Assembly (NCBI GenBank): GCA_016702705.1
Contig: JADJDM010000006.1
Location: forward strand, 62,001 to 126,000
Reading direction: 5' to 3'
DNA length: 64,000 nucleotides
From: Bacteroidota bacterium
GTDB lineage: Bacteria > Bacteroidota > Bacteroidia > B-17B0 > Aurantibacillaceae
Shown piece after piece: positions 1 through 9,421 of the stretch; the first letter of the stretch is position 1; each line of letters begins with the position of its first letter. Below the pieces are notes generated by a model. The model made no database searches, was not told the origin of the DNA, and saw only the letters and a list, made by a program, of their open reading frames with translations. Position numbers and translations under genes: made by a program.

Positions 1-1
1 G

Positions 2-109
2 CATTATAAGCACACCATTGCGCTCACCTTTATATTTGCGCTATTTTTGTATATTAGCATGCTTGTGTTTGATAACTTATTCTATCAACAAAATGAAAAA
101 AAGAGCTAA
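2..109 (+). CDS. C-terminal end of an unidentified membrane protein (partial)
   Basis: The reading frame is open from base 2 to a TAA at 107-109 and gives about 35 residues. It has a hydrophobic stretch (ALTFIFALFLYISMLVF) followed by a polar tail ending EKKS. This looks like the last membrane segment of a protein whose gene starts outside the window. It overlaps the ATG of the following kinase gene at 93 by 17 bases, which suggests translational coupling. The family cannot be told from this fragment. Confidence 0.45.
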   Translation, partial: HYKHTIALTFIFALFLYISMLVFDNLFYQQNEKKS

Positions 110-452
110 TTCGTTCAAGGCTGCCTTCACTGGATTATATGAAGGCCTAAAAAATCAGTGGAATTTTAAATTCCATTTGATAGCCGCATGCGTGGTAATA
201 GCTTTAGGATTTTATTTTGAAGTAAGTAAAATGGAATGGTCTGTTCTTCTTCTATGTTGCGCCATGGTAATCTCACTCGAACTAATAAACACTGCAATTG
301 AATTATTGTGCGATTTTGTTGAACCCAATAAAAATGAGAAAATTCGCATCATTAAAGACATTAGTGCTGCTGGGGTTTTAGTGAGCGCAATAATTGCTGC
401 TGTAGTTGGAGGAATTGTGTTTGTGCCGAGAATAATCGAAAGATTCTTCTAG
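93..452 (+). CDS. dgkA: Diacylglycerol/undecaprenol kinase family membrane protein
   Basis: This 119-residue protein belongs to the small integral-membrane DgkA family, which phosphorylates diacylglycerol or, in many non-proteobacteria, undecaprenol at the inner membrane. The family signature ELINTAIE lies at residues 63-70 with D74 after it, and KD at 88-89 starts the last conserved stretch. Three hydrophobic segments are visible (about 28-42, 50-66 and 92-112). I place the start at the ATG at 93: a longer frame opens at 18, but its extra 25 residues coincide with the preceding gene in another frame and are not family-like. The stop codon (450-452) overlaps the stop of the convergent glycosyltransferase locus. 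The substrate, undecaprenol or diacylglycerol, cannot be decided from sequence. Confidence 0.85.
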   Translation: MKKRANSFKAAFTGLYEGLKNQWNFKFHLIAACVVIALGFYFEVSKMEWSVLLLCCAMVISLELINTAIELLCDFVEPNKNEKIRIIKDISAAGVLVSAIIAAVVGGIVFVPRIIERFF

Positions 453-1577
453 AATAATTCTTTAAACTTTCTCATTAAGCTCTCATCAAAACAATGTTTC
501 TCCGAATATTGATATGCAGCAATTGATTGCTTTTGATAAACTTCATTTGTTAAAGATAGCGCAGTTTGCAAAGCATTTACAGTTGAACTAATTGAGTTTA
601 TCTCAACATCCCAACCTACATTGAGTTCCTAGATTTTCCAAGGAGTTGTATTACAATAACAGGAACGTTCCCACAAAATGATTCCACAATGGCATGCCCG
701 TAATTTTCATATAGCTAAGTAAAAAAAGTAATGATAGTTTGAAATATTGTTTCTTGAACTAATGGCGGAATCATGCGCCTCTTTATAATTAACAACAATG
801 TTTGGACTTAAGGTTTTAATTATAGCTTCGCATTTTGCCCAATAGCTTTTATCTTCAATGCTTCCGAATATATCTAGTTTTACTTGCCCTTATTAATTCA
901 TCAATGGATATTACCAAAACATATTTTATTCTCTGAAATTCTTCTAAATTATTCTTAAATACAATTCATTCTTTTCTTTTGCCTGCTGCTGAAGGTTCAA
1001 TTAAATTTACATCAGGCAAATTCTGAATTTCTAGTACTTCACCTTTCCAAAATATTTTTTATATCAATTTTTTATCTTACTTGGTAAAATGCCAAATGAC
1101 CTTTTATGAAATGATAAATTTAGAATAAGCAATAAATAATTTCTTCTTAAAGGTTTTAATTAGAAAGGCTTCCTTAGAAAACATACCTCTTGGTGCTAAC
1201 ACTAATCTGCCTTCATAACCAATCATCTTAATTACTTTAAGCGGAATGATGGAAAAGAATTTAGAATAAAAGCTATTGATATAAATAGTATGCGGGGCAA
1301 TTCCACGAATGTGATTTTCTATAACTTGTGGATTTAAATGACTTTTTGATAAGTAACAAACCTTTGCCTTACCTTTATAATCAATCCATTTATTGCTTTC
1401 AATTCCTTGATACGGTTGTTGTTCTCCAAAATCGGTATCAGTAGTTAAAACATAAAAATCAAATTCACTTGAAAGCTGATTAACAATTGCAGAGACAGAC
1501 TTAATTGGCCCGCCAGCTTTTATGCCTGGCAAAAACCAATCAATAAAGATTAATACTTTCTTTTTTGTCTGCAACAT
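449..1577 (-). pseudogene. GT4-type glycosyltransferase, interrupted by several frameshifts
   Basis: The first 157 codons (1577 to 1104) read cleanly as the N-terminal half of a GT4 (group 1) glycosyltransferase. They include FIDWFLPGIKAGGP near the start, typical of the sugar-nucleotide GT-B fold, and LAPRGMFSKEA around 127-137. Downstream the same strand keeps coding sense in shifting frames: YENYGHAIVESF at about 675-715 is the conserved C-terminal EX7E-like region, and VGWDVE followed by about 50 residues ends at a TAG at 449-451. The remaining length (about 376 codons) is somewhat short for the family, so bases are missing in more than one place. The start ATG overlaps the asnB stop as TAATG, making this the last gene of the polysaccharide operon. 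It is either a decayed gene or a poorly resolved consensus. Confidence 0.7.
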
Positions 1578-3464
1578 TATCGTTCGAAATTCATTTTATT
1601 TAGCCAGTGACCAAGCACAACTAAATGCCATATACGCGACCAAGTAATCATTGGATCGTCATGTAAAAATCTATCCCACAATGACATTAAATATTTTTCA
1701 TTTACATTCGATCGTTTACCAAGTTCATGCAGGTTTTGTTCGCAAAAAGTCTTTAGTTCATTCTTTAACCAGTGTTTCCAAGGTAAAACAAAACCCATTT
1801 TCTTACGATTCACAACTTCATCGGGCAATAAATCTTTTAACGAATCAGTTAATAATTTTTTTGGAGCAAGTAAACTCTTGTGCTTATCTTCTAAAGCCAA
1901 CACATATTCAACCAATTTATAATCTAAAAATGGAACGCGTACTTCTAATGCAACAGCCATACTCATTTGGTCGGCATCACGTAATAATACATTTTGCATA
2001 TACGTTGTAATTTCAGCTTGAGAGCATTTACTTATTAAATGATTTCTTTCGTCGGTATTTAAAGTACGTACTGCTTTGTAAACTGGATTAAATGGTAGTT
2101 GATTAACTCCATTCATCAATTGTACTTGTGAATCATTAAATACTGAGCGTGAAAGCGGATAAAAATAATCGAAATTTAAAATGGGTTTTGTTAAGAATGT
2201 AGCTTTCTTCTCTGCAGCAATTGTCTTCTTATTCATAACACCTGCACCCATTGTTCTAAACATACGAGGAACAGCATTCATCCAAGCTTTTTGTTTAATG
2301 GCAGCAGCACGTTTAAAAACTTCATAACCGCCAAACAATTCATCTCCTCCTAAACCTGATAATGCCATTGTTATTCCTGCATTTTTGTTGCTTTAGAAAC
2401 AACATAAGAATTAGGCCATCACCGCTAGGATGATCCATTGCATTTAAAGCTTCAGGTAAATCTTTTAAAAAGTCATTTACCGAAAGTTTTATTTCGTGGT
2501 GTTTGGTATTAAATCGTTTTGAAATTAAATCTGAATAAGGAGCTTCAGTAAAATCCTGCTCATTAAAAGTAACAGAGAAAGTATTTACTTTTTCCGTAGA
2601 AGTCTTACTCATCAGCCCAACAATAGCACTCGAATCAATTCCACCCGATAAAAATGCACCAAATGGTACATCAGCAACTAATCGTCTTTCAACAGATTTA
2701 GCAAGTAAATCAGAAACGGTATCACAGACTACTTTGTATTCTTTCTTTTCTTTTGAATCAGAATTAGCTTTATCCTTTACATTCCACCAACATTGTATAT
2801 CAAAATTATTTCCACTAACTTTTGCATAATGCCCTGGCATCAACATAAAAACATCTTTTACAATGGTAAGCGGGGCATGTACAGTTTGGTATTGGATGTA
2901 TTCTGTTAAAGCAGAAGAATCAATTTGTTTATCAACTAAACCAGAACTTAATAAAGAACGAATTTCAGAAGAGAAAATTAAAGAATCATTTTTTTGATGG
3001 TAGTAAAGAGGCTTCACTCCTAGCCTATCTCTAACAATATATGTTTCTTTCTTTTCTACATCATAAATTGCAAAGGCAAACATTCCATTAAAGCGCTGAA
3101 TACAATCAATTCCCCACCTTTTAAATGCAGCTAAAATAACTTCAGTGTCAGAATTTGTTCTAAACACATAAGGCATCTCGCCCTGTTGAGCACGTTGCAA
3201 TTCAAATTTTAAATCTTTATAATTATACAATTCTCCATTATAAACAATCACCAATTTTCCATCATTAGAAATCATTGGTTGATTTGAAGAAGGAGAAACA
3301 TCAATAATAGATAATCGTCTATGTCCTAAAAAAACGTTCTTATCATTCCACACACCTTCAGCATCTGGACCGCGATGCGAGATTGAATCATTCATTAATT
3401 TAAGGCGTTCTATCGCCTTTTGTTCACTTAATGAATATGTAATTATTCCAGTAATTCCGCACAT
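1577..3464 (-). pseudogene. asnB: Asparagine synthetase-like glutamine amidotransferase (AsnB family), frameshifted
   Basis: Glutamine-hydrolysing asparagine synthetase family. The N-terminal Ntn glutaminase domain begins MCGITGI with Cys2 as nucleophile and has SHRGPDAEG. The C-terminal ATP-pyrophosphatase domain has SGGIDSSA, and after the break SGLGGDELFGGYEVF. In polysaccharide clusters such proteins often amidate sugar acids rather than make asparagine. The frame breaks near 2.4 kb: restoring one base in the T run at 2411-2412 and one in the run at 2382-2386 gives a continuous protein (SGDGLNSYVVSKATKNAG, then ITMALSG). Both lesions are single-base losses in homopolymers. The start overlaps the epimerase stop by one base and the stop overlaps the next gene's ATG, both TAATG. 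The total of about 630 residues fits the family. Confidence 0.8.
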
Positions 3465-4413
3465 TATAATCCTATTGCATTAAGAAAACGTTTATCATTA
3501 ATCATTAGCTCAATTCCTTTTTCCAATGGTAGAAGCTCACTTCCTAATATTTCTTTCATTTTAGAATTATCAGGTTGTCTTCGTGTCATGTCACCATCTG
3601 CTAAGGGTGCAAGGTGAACAATTTTAGATTTAGATTTTGTTAAAGCTATAATAACTTGAGCAAGTTCAAGTACAGTGTAAAGCTTATCATTTCCAATATT
3701 AATAACATCATTCACAACTTTATTTTCATAAAGACAATTTAAACATGTTGTAACCGTATCGTCAACATAAGTAAAAGTACGTGTTTGAGAGCCATCACCA
3801 TAAATAGTTATATCTTCTCCTTTTAATGCCGAAGCTAAAAATTTAGCCACAACAAAATCAGTACTTTGATTTGGTCCGTAGGTATTAAAAAATCTAAAAA
3901 TTGTATAATCCAAACCAAACTCCTGTTGGTAGCTTTTACAAAAGCTTTCACCAACATTTTTAACTACAGCATAAGGTACACGAGAATTAAGAGGTGTTGT
4001 GTGCTCATGCTGCGGAAGAACAACTGGCTCACCATCACTTCAGAAGAAGAAGAAAAGAAAACACGTTTAACCGAAGAGTTTTTTGAAAGATTTAAAACAT
4101 TCTTAATTCCTTCAATATCTCTTAACACACTAACTGGATTATCCTGCGTTCGTTGAACACCAACAACTGCTGCAAAATGAAAAACAAAATCAAATTTATG
4201 AGAAACCATAACCTGACCAATGTCTTGTAAATCATTTACATTACATTTAATAAAATGCCATCTATCAAAATGTTCTTTTGGCAATTTGCTTCTAAAACCT
4301 GTTGAAAGATCATCTAGAATAATAACGAAATTATTTTCGTTTTGAATTAATTTTTCAATTAAAGCGCTTCCAACATTTCCGGCTCCACCAGTAACTAATA
4401 TTTTTTTCTGCAT
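3464..4413 (-). pseudogene. NAD-dependent sugar epimerase/dehydratase, single frameshift
   Basis: Extended short-chain dehydrogenase/reductase acting on a nucleotide sugar. The Rossmann motif TGGAGNVGS is at residues 8-16, DDLSTG follows at the end of strand 2, and after repair the catalytic YxxxK appears as YAVVK, followed by FRFFNTYGPNQ. The frame shifts at about 4030-4037, where one base is missing in SSSEVYGEPVV. With that base restored the product is about 316 residues, a normal length for UDP-glucose 4-epimerase/dTDP-glucose dehydratase relatives. Both ends overlap neighbours in the TAATG arrangement, so it is the middle gene of the polysaccharide operon. The exact substrate cannot be assigned. 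Confidence 0.8.
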
Positions 4414-5203
4414 TATTTTATAATTTCAAGGGCGGTTGTACACCATTTCTCAATTGTAAGTTGTTGAGATAATTTATTACTACGTTCGCTCATCAAATTT
4501 AAGCTTTCATTTGATAAATTGAAAAGCTTTTTTAGTTTTTCTTTCAAATCAATTATGTTTCCAGCTTCAAATTCAAAACCATTTTCTTCTTTTTTGAGGA
4601 ATAATTCCTTTGCTCCTACTTCGGAACTAAGAATCAATGGCAAACCTGCCGCAGCATATTCGTGCACAACAACTCCCCAAGGCTCAAATCTACTAGGCAA
4701 AACAAATGCCCCACATTGCTCAATATAATTTCTTAGTTCGCTCGGTTGAACAAAACCAAAATGTTTAATTTGAGGATGCACAATTGGCTTTATATCGCCT
4801 GTTCCTAAACACCACAAAACTTGTTTGAAATAACAAATGGAGAAACTATAGAAGCAATTCGTTTGTTTTACATTCCCTTTCCATTTGTATCCATGCATAA
4901 TACAGTTGGAATCTTTCCCAAAATATGATTTGCAAACTTTCAAATAATCTTTATCAATCCAGCCACTACAAAATAAGGCATCTGGCTTAATTGAATTAAC
5001 CAATTTCAGTAATTCTGAATAAGAAAAATCGTTTCGTTCATAGAACTTAATAGAAGAATCTTTATTTTTAAATTCAAAAGGAGCTTCTTTATTAACAGGA
5101 TAACGAATTACGTGTATCTCTGTTGTAATTGCTAATTCTTCAATGCAAGAAGTAAAATACGTTGCGATTTCAGTATATAAAAAAACTACTTTTTCTTATA
5201 CAT
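4413..5203 (-). pseudogene. Glycosyltransferase, GT-B fold, frameshifted and internally deleted
   Basis: The C-terminal 196 codons read as a GT-B glycosyltransferase: LWCLGTGD, then GFVQPSELRNYIEQCGAFVLPSRFEPWGVVVHEYAAAG, whose E of RFEPWG and downstream E form the nucleotide-sugar EX7E region (quoted in overlapping parts: GFVQPSELR, FVLPSRFEPWG, VVHEYAAAG). The N-terminus is recovered by adding one base to the T run at 5190-5194, which opens a frame from an ATG at 5203 (MYKKKVVFLYTEI). Even then the protein is only about 260 residues against about 370 for relatives. The join between YFK and QVLWCLGTG around 4.82 kb lacks the usual central linker, so about 100 codons appear to be missing. Confidence 0.65.
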
Positions 5204-6537
5204 AATTCCAAGTTGCATTTGATTTTCTTCAACAACATTTTCTTCTTGATAATCTTGAGATTTTTTCCCAACAAATATTAAACTTAAAGACAATAAAAGG
5301 AAGATAGTAAATGGATTTAATGAAGCCGTTAACCAAGATTCAAATTGATTTGAAAACAAAACGCCATACAACAATGGAAAAACAGAAATGCTAAATTTAG
5401 AAATGGAAAAATAAAAGTAATAAACCCTCAAGAAAAGCTACTAAACCTACCAAGTCCAGTGTCCAACCAAATGTAAGATATGAATTATGAGCTGCACCTT
5501 GATGCCCTAAGCTCTCAATTCATGCATAGAATTCAAAGTAAATATACTCAGTATAGTTAAAACCTCTGCCCAGAAAAAAATTCTTTTCTATCTGTTCAAA
5601 CGCAAAATTCCATGCAACTAAACGTCCTGAACCATCTTTTAAGGTTTCAACTCTAAAATATTGATCCATACCTAATGAATAAACAATACCTTCAAAATTT
5701 GAAGTAATAATTTCATACGAAGCTATGATTAGCATTAAAATTAAATCCCAAAAGAGGAGATAGTTTATGAAAGTACCTGAATCCAAAAAAATAATAAAGT
5801 TGCAACTAGTGAACTTCTTGCTCCACTAAAATAACAATGAAATAAGCTACTCCATATATAAAATATCTTACTCTTGGTGTAAACATTTCTGGAAAAAATT
5901 CAACAACAATTGTAAAAAAAGCAATGTAAAGAAAACAATAAATACCTAAGGCATTCGGATTACCCAAAACACCATTAAACCTGCCAACCAAGATAACCAG
6001 CTTGGTCTTAAATATTTTAAACCAATTCCTATCAACAATAAACAAATAAACCAAACAATTTTCTTCAAGAAATTCTTCTCAGTTTTCCTGAAATACATAA
6101 GAAAAAAATTGGGTACTGAAAAAAAAGAAAAAAATATGAAAGTGTTTTTTGTGCAGCAAGTCCTAAGTTCGGGCTAAAAGCAAGGCAAATTATAGCAATT
6201 AATAAAAATGGTAGGATAAATAAATGAATTTTAACCTTTATTTCAGTATAAAAATAATTTCTAAAAGCGGCTAAAGTAAATAGAATAATATAAATATTCT
6301 TAACTCCTCCTGCCCAACTTAATAAAAATAACCGACTATCTGATAAAGTAAGCACTAGAACAAATGCAATTAAAAATTCTGCATCAATCTTTTTTGATAC
6401 AATAAAATTGCGGAGAGTGGAACCAATCCATAAACAACTGGATTTACAAATATTCCAACAATTATCCATACAATGGAGAGTATAATAAATTGAATATTTT
6501 CCCTTAAATATTGTATCAAGTGAGTGCGATTTCACAT
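5186..6537 (-). pseudogene. O-antigen ligase/polymerase-like membrane protein, multiply frameshifted
   Basis: Four short minus-strand frames plus linking pieces together spell a polytopic membrane protein of the O-antigen ligase (WaaL/Wzy) type. Visible in order are an N-terminal hydrophobic segment (IQFIILSIVWIIVGIFVNP in one frame near 6.45 kb), SDSRLFLLSW, GVLGNPNALGIYCFL near 5.95 kb, the soluble-loop part VETLKDGSGRLVAW near 5.63 kb, GHQGAAHNSYLTF near 5.48 kb, and a C-terminal PLLYGVLFSNQFESWLTASL near 5.33 kb. These are hallmarks of the family and lie in the right order, so this is one broken gene. An ATG at 6537 is directly followed by TGA, so the true start is unclear. It is the first gene of the polysaccharide operon. 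Confidence 0.7.
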
Positions 6538-6538
6538 C

Positions 6539-6556
6539 AAAAGTACTAAAAGTACT
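6539..6556. repeat. Tandem 9-bp repeat with internal dyad
   Basis: AAAAGTACT is repeated twice head to tail immediately upstream of the polysaccharide operon. The pair also contains the inverted repeat AAGTACT-AAA-AGTACTT (6541-6557). It lies between the clpC terminator and the first polysaccharide gene, where a promoter or operator would be expected. No role is shown. Confidence 0.35.
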
Positions 6557-6569
6557 TCATACAAAACAA

Positions 6570-6597
6570 AAAAGCCCCAATATTAAATGGGGCTTTT
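6570..6597 (-). terminator. Rho-independent terminator downstream of clpC
   Basis: A perfect 10-bp stem, AAAAGCCCCA (6570-6579) pairing with TGGGGCTTTT (6588-6597), closes an 8-base loop three bases past the clpC stop. On the minus strand it ends in a T run. It separates clpC from the polysaccharide operon on the same strand. Confidence 0.85.
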
Positions 6598-6599
6598 AA

Positions 6600-9140
6600 T
6601 TATTCTTCTTTTTTCTTTTTCTTATCAGGCTTCGGTTTAATTACAGTAACAACAATATCTTGCTTTTCCTTATCAAAACCAACCTCTATAATATCACCTT
6701 CTACAGGTGCGTTTTTAATGATTTCCTCAGCTAATGGATCTTCAACGTATTTTTGAATAGCACGTTTTAACGGGCGAGCGCCATACTGAATGTCATACCC
6801 TTTTTCTTCAATAAAGTTCTTAGCTTCTTCGGTAAGCTGCACATTGTATCCTAAAGACACCAATCTACCGTACAATTTAGCTAATTCAATATCAATGATT
6901 TTATGAATATCTTGTTTCTCTAAAGAGTTGAACATAATAACATCATCAATACGATTCAAGAACTCTGGCGCAAAGGCTTTCTTTAAAGCATTCTCAACAA
7001 TTCCTTTCGAATTGTCATCAGCGCTGTCCTTTTTAGCCGATGTTCCAAAACCAACACCTTGACCGAAATCTTTTAACTGACGTGCTCCAATGTTAGATGT
7101 CATAATAATAATAGTGTTCTTGAAATCGATTTTACGACCCAAACTATCAGTTAAAATACCATCATCTAATACTTGCAACAACATATTAAATACATCAGGA
7201 TGCGCTTTTTCAATCTCATCTAATAACACTACTGAATATGGTCTACGACGTACCTTTTCAGTTAATTGTCCACCTTCTTCGTATCCAACGTATCCCGGAG
7301 GCGCTCCAATTAAACGAGTAACTGCAAATTTCTCCATGTACTCACTCATGTCAATTCTAATCAACGCATCATCATTATCAAATAAATATTTAGATAATAT
7401 TTTTGCTAATTGAGTTTTACCAACACCTGTAGGCCCAAGGAAAATAAATGAACCAATTGGCTTGTTAGGGTCTTTTAAACCAGCTCTATTACGTTGAATT
7501 GCTTTCACAACTTTAGCAACAGCTTGGTCTTGACCAATAACTTTACCTTTCATTTCCTCACCCATCAATAACAACTTGTTAGTCTCATTTTGATTAACAC
7601 GTTGTACAGGAATGCCTGACATCATAGAAACTACTTCAGCCACATTGTCTTCAGTAACTACAACACGGTTATTTTTTGTTTCTTCTTCCCAAGCCTTTTT
7701 AGCAGCTTCTAATTGATTTTGAAGGTTCTTTTCTACATCACGTAATTTAGCCGCCTCTTCGTATTTTTGACTTCTAACTACACGGTTTTTCTCCTCTTTA
7801 ATATCATCAATCTTTTGTTCGATGTCTAATACATTTTGAGGAACGTTAATATTTGTAATGTGTACACGAGAACCTGCCTCATCTAATGCGTCAATTGCTT
7901 TATCTGGTAAATGACGGTCAGTAATATAACGAGCAGTTAAAGTAACACAAGCTTTTAATGCTTCTTCTGTGTAAGTTACATTATGATGATCTTCGTATTT
8001 TGACTTAATATTATTTAAAATCTGGAACGCCTCTTCTGGTGTTGCAGGCTCAATTAATACTTTTTGGAAACGACGCTCTAAAGCTCCGTCTTTCTCAATA
8101 TATTGACGATATTCATCTAACGTAGTTGCACCAATACATTGAATTTCTCCACGAGCTAAAGCTGGTTTAAACATATTACTTGCATCTAAAGAGCCACTTG
8201 CTCCACCTGCACCAATAATAGTATGAATCTCATCAATAAATAAAATTACATCAGGAGATTTTTCTAACTCAGTCATTACCGCTTTCATACGCTCTTCAAA
8301 TTGTCCACGGTATTTTGTACCTGCAACTAAAGAAGCTAAATCTAATGTAACAACACGTTTACCAAATAATACACGCGATACTTTACGTTGAACAATACGC
8401 AGTGCTAAGCCTTCTGCAATGGCAGATTTACCCACACCTGGCTCACCAATTAAAATTGGATTATTCTTTTTACGACGTGATAAAATTTGAGAAACACGCT
8501 CAATTTCCTTTTCACGACCTACAATTGGGTCCAATTTCCCGTCTTCTGCCATTTTAGTTAAATCTCTTCCGAAATTATCTAATACTGGAGTTTTAGATTT
8601 TGACTCCCCAGGTTTTTTTGATTGTGAAGCTGCACCAAAACTTGCATCATCCGCATCATCATCATCCGATGTTGGTCCTTCCATTCTGATATCATCAGAT
8701 GGGTCTTTAATGTACTCTTCTAAAGATGATCTTAGTGAGTCGTAATCCATTCCAAATTTTGCCATTGCTTTAGATGCTATATTATCGTTATCTTTTAAAA
8801 TACAAAGCAATAAATGCTCGGTACCAATTTCATTTGCTTTAAATGTTTTAGCTTCTAAATAAGTTAGTTTTAAAGCTTTCTCCGCTTGTTTTAACAAAGG
8901 AATGTTTGATAAATTACTCATTTTCTTTGTAGAAACTGGCATTGCATGCTCAATCTGCTTTCTTAGCTCTTGAAGATTGATGTTATTCTTCTTCAATAAT
9001 TTAATACCTAAGCCATCACCATCTCTGATAATACCTAACATTAAATGCTCCAGTCCAATATATTCGTGTCCAAGGCGCATGGCTTCTTCCCTGCTGTATG
9101 TAATCACATCTTTTACCCTAGGTGAAAATTTTGCTTCCAT
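6600..9140 (-). CDS. clpC: ATP-dependent Clp protease ATP-binding subunit ClpC
   Basis: This 846-residue Hsp100 AAA+ unfoldase feeds substrates to the ClpP peptidase in the cytoplasm. The N-terminal domain carries two Clp_N repeats (about 1-140). An acidic linker (about 155-175) leads to AAA module 1 with Walker A GEPGVGKS at 232-239 and Walker B FIDEIH at 301-306. The UVR-type middle domain (about 440-480, YEEAAKLRD) marks ClpC rather than ClpA or ClpB. AAA module 2 has GPTGVGKT at 569-576, a GYVGY pore loop at about 616-620 and a second Walker B, VVLLDEIEKAH. The C-terminus is very lysine-rich. The gene is intact, transcribed divergently from gyrA, and followed by a strong terminator. Confidence 0.97.
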   Translation of the reverse strand: MEAKFSPRVKDVITYSREEAMRLGHEYIGLEHLMLGIIRDGDGLGIKLLKKNNINLQELRKQIEHAMPVSTKKMSNLSNIPLLKQAEKALKLTYLEAKTFKANEIGTEHLLLCILKDNDNIASKAMAKFGMDYDSLRSSLEEYIKDPSDDIRMEGPTSDDDDADDASFGAASQSKKPGESKSKTPVLDNFGRDLTKMAEDGKLDPIVGREKEIERVSQILSRRKKNNPILIGEPGVGKSAIAEGLALRIVQRKVSRVLFGKRVVTLDLASLVAGTKYRGQFEERMKAVMTELEKSPDVILFIDEIHTIIGAGGASGSLDASNMFKPALARGEIQCIGATTLDEYRQYIEKDGALERRFQKVLIEPATPEEAFQILNNIKSKYEDHHNVTYTEEALKACVTLTARYITDRHLPDKAIDALDEAGSRVHITNINVPQNVLDIEQKIDDIKEEKNRVVRSQKYEEAAKLRDVEKNLQNQLEAAKKAWEEETKNNRVVVTEDNVAEVVSMMSGIPVQRVNQNETNKLLLMGEEMKGKVIGQDQAVAKVVKAIQRNRAGLKDPNKPIGSFIFLGPTGVGKTQLAKILSKYLFDNDDALIRIDMSEYMEKFAVTRLIGAPPGYVGYEEGGQLTEKVRRRPYSVVLLDEIEKAHPDVFNMLLQVLDDGILTDSLGRKIDFKNTIIIMTSNIGARQLKDFGQGVGFGTSAKKDSADDNSKGIVENALKKAFAPEFLNRIDDVIMFNSLEKQDIHKIIDIELAKLYGRLVSLGYNVQLTEEAKNFIEEKGYDIQYGARPLKRAIQKYVEDPLAEEIIKNAPVEGDIIEVGFDKEKQDIVVTVIKPKPDKKKKKEE

Positions 9141-9252
9141 AATGTTCTATCCTTTCGTTTATTTAGTATTATTTCCTGCACTAATTTACACAATTAATGC
9201 CAAATTCAAAAGTACTATTTTACAAATGGGAAGTTGTCATAAAAAGCCCTTT

Positions 9253-9277
9253 TTATCAACAATAAAAATGTTGATAA
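9253..9277. promoter_or_regulatory. 9-bp inverted repeat between clpC and gyrA
   Basis: TTATCAACA (9253-9261) and TGTTGATAA (9269-9277) are perfect inverted arms around a 7-base spacer. They lie in the 281-bp divergent intergenic region, 113 bp from the clpC start and 145 bp from the gyrA start. The rest of the region shows no gene. A weak hairpin or a repressor dyad are both possible; it lacks the T run of a terminator and does not match the CtsR heptad repeat. Confidence 0.4.
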
Positions 9278-9421
9278 GTAGCCCCTAAATGTTCTTTGTT
9301 TTTGGGTAACTTCGACCCTCTTTGGAAGAATGACGAACGAATTAAATTCGATTTTTAATTCAAAAAAAAGAGACTGACAGAATTGCTGAATTAATATAAA
9401 TTAAATACAAAATAGTACCAA

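Noticed and set aside
1651..2010. Open frame opposite asnB, and similar antisense frames opposite clpC, uvrB, dnaK, folP and others
   Set aside because: They lie fully within well-identified genes on the other strand, have no family-like sequence, and are expected by chance in AT-rich DNA.
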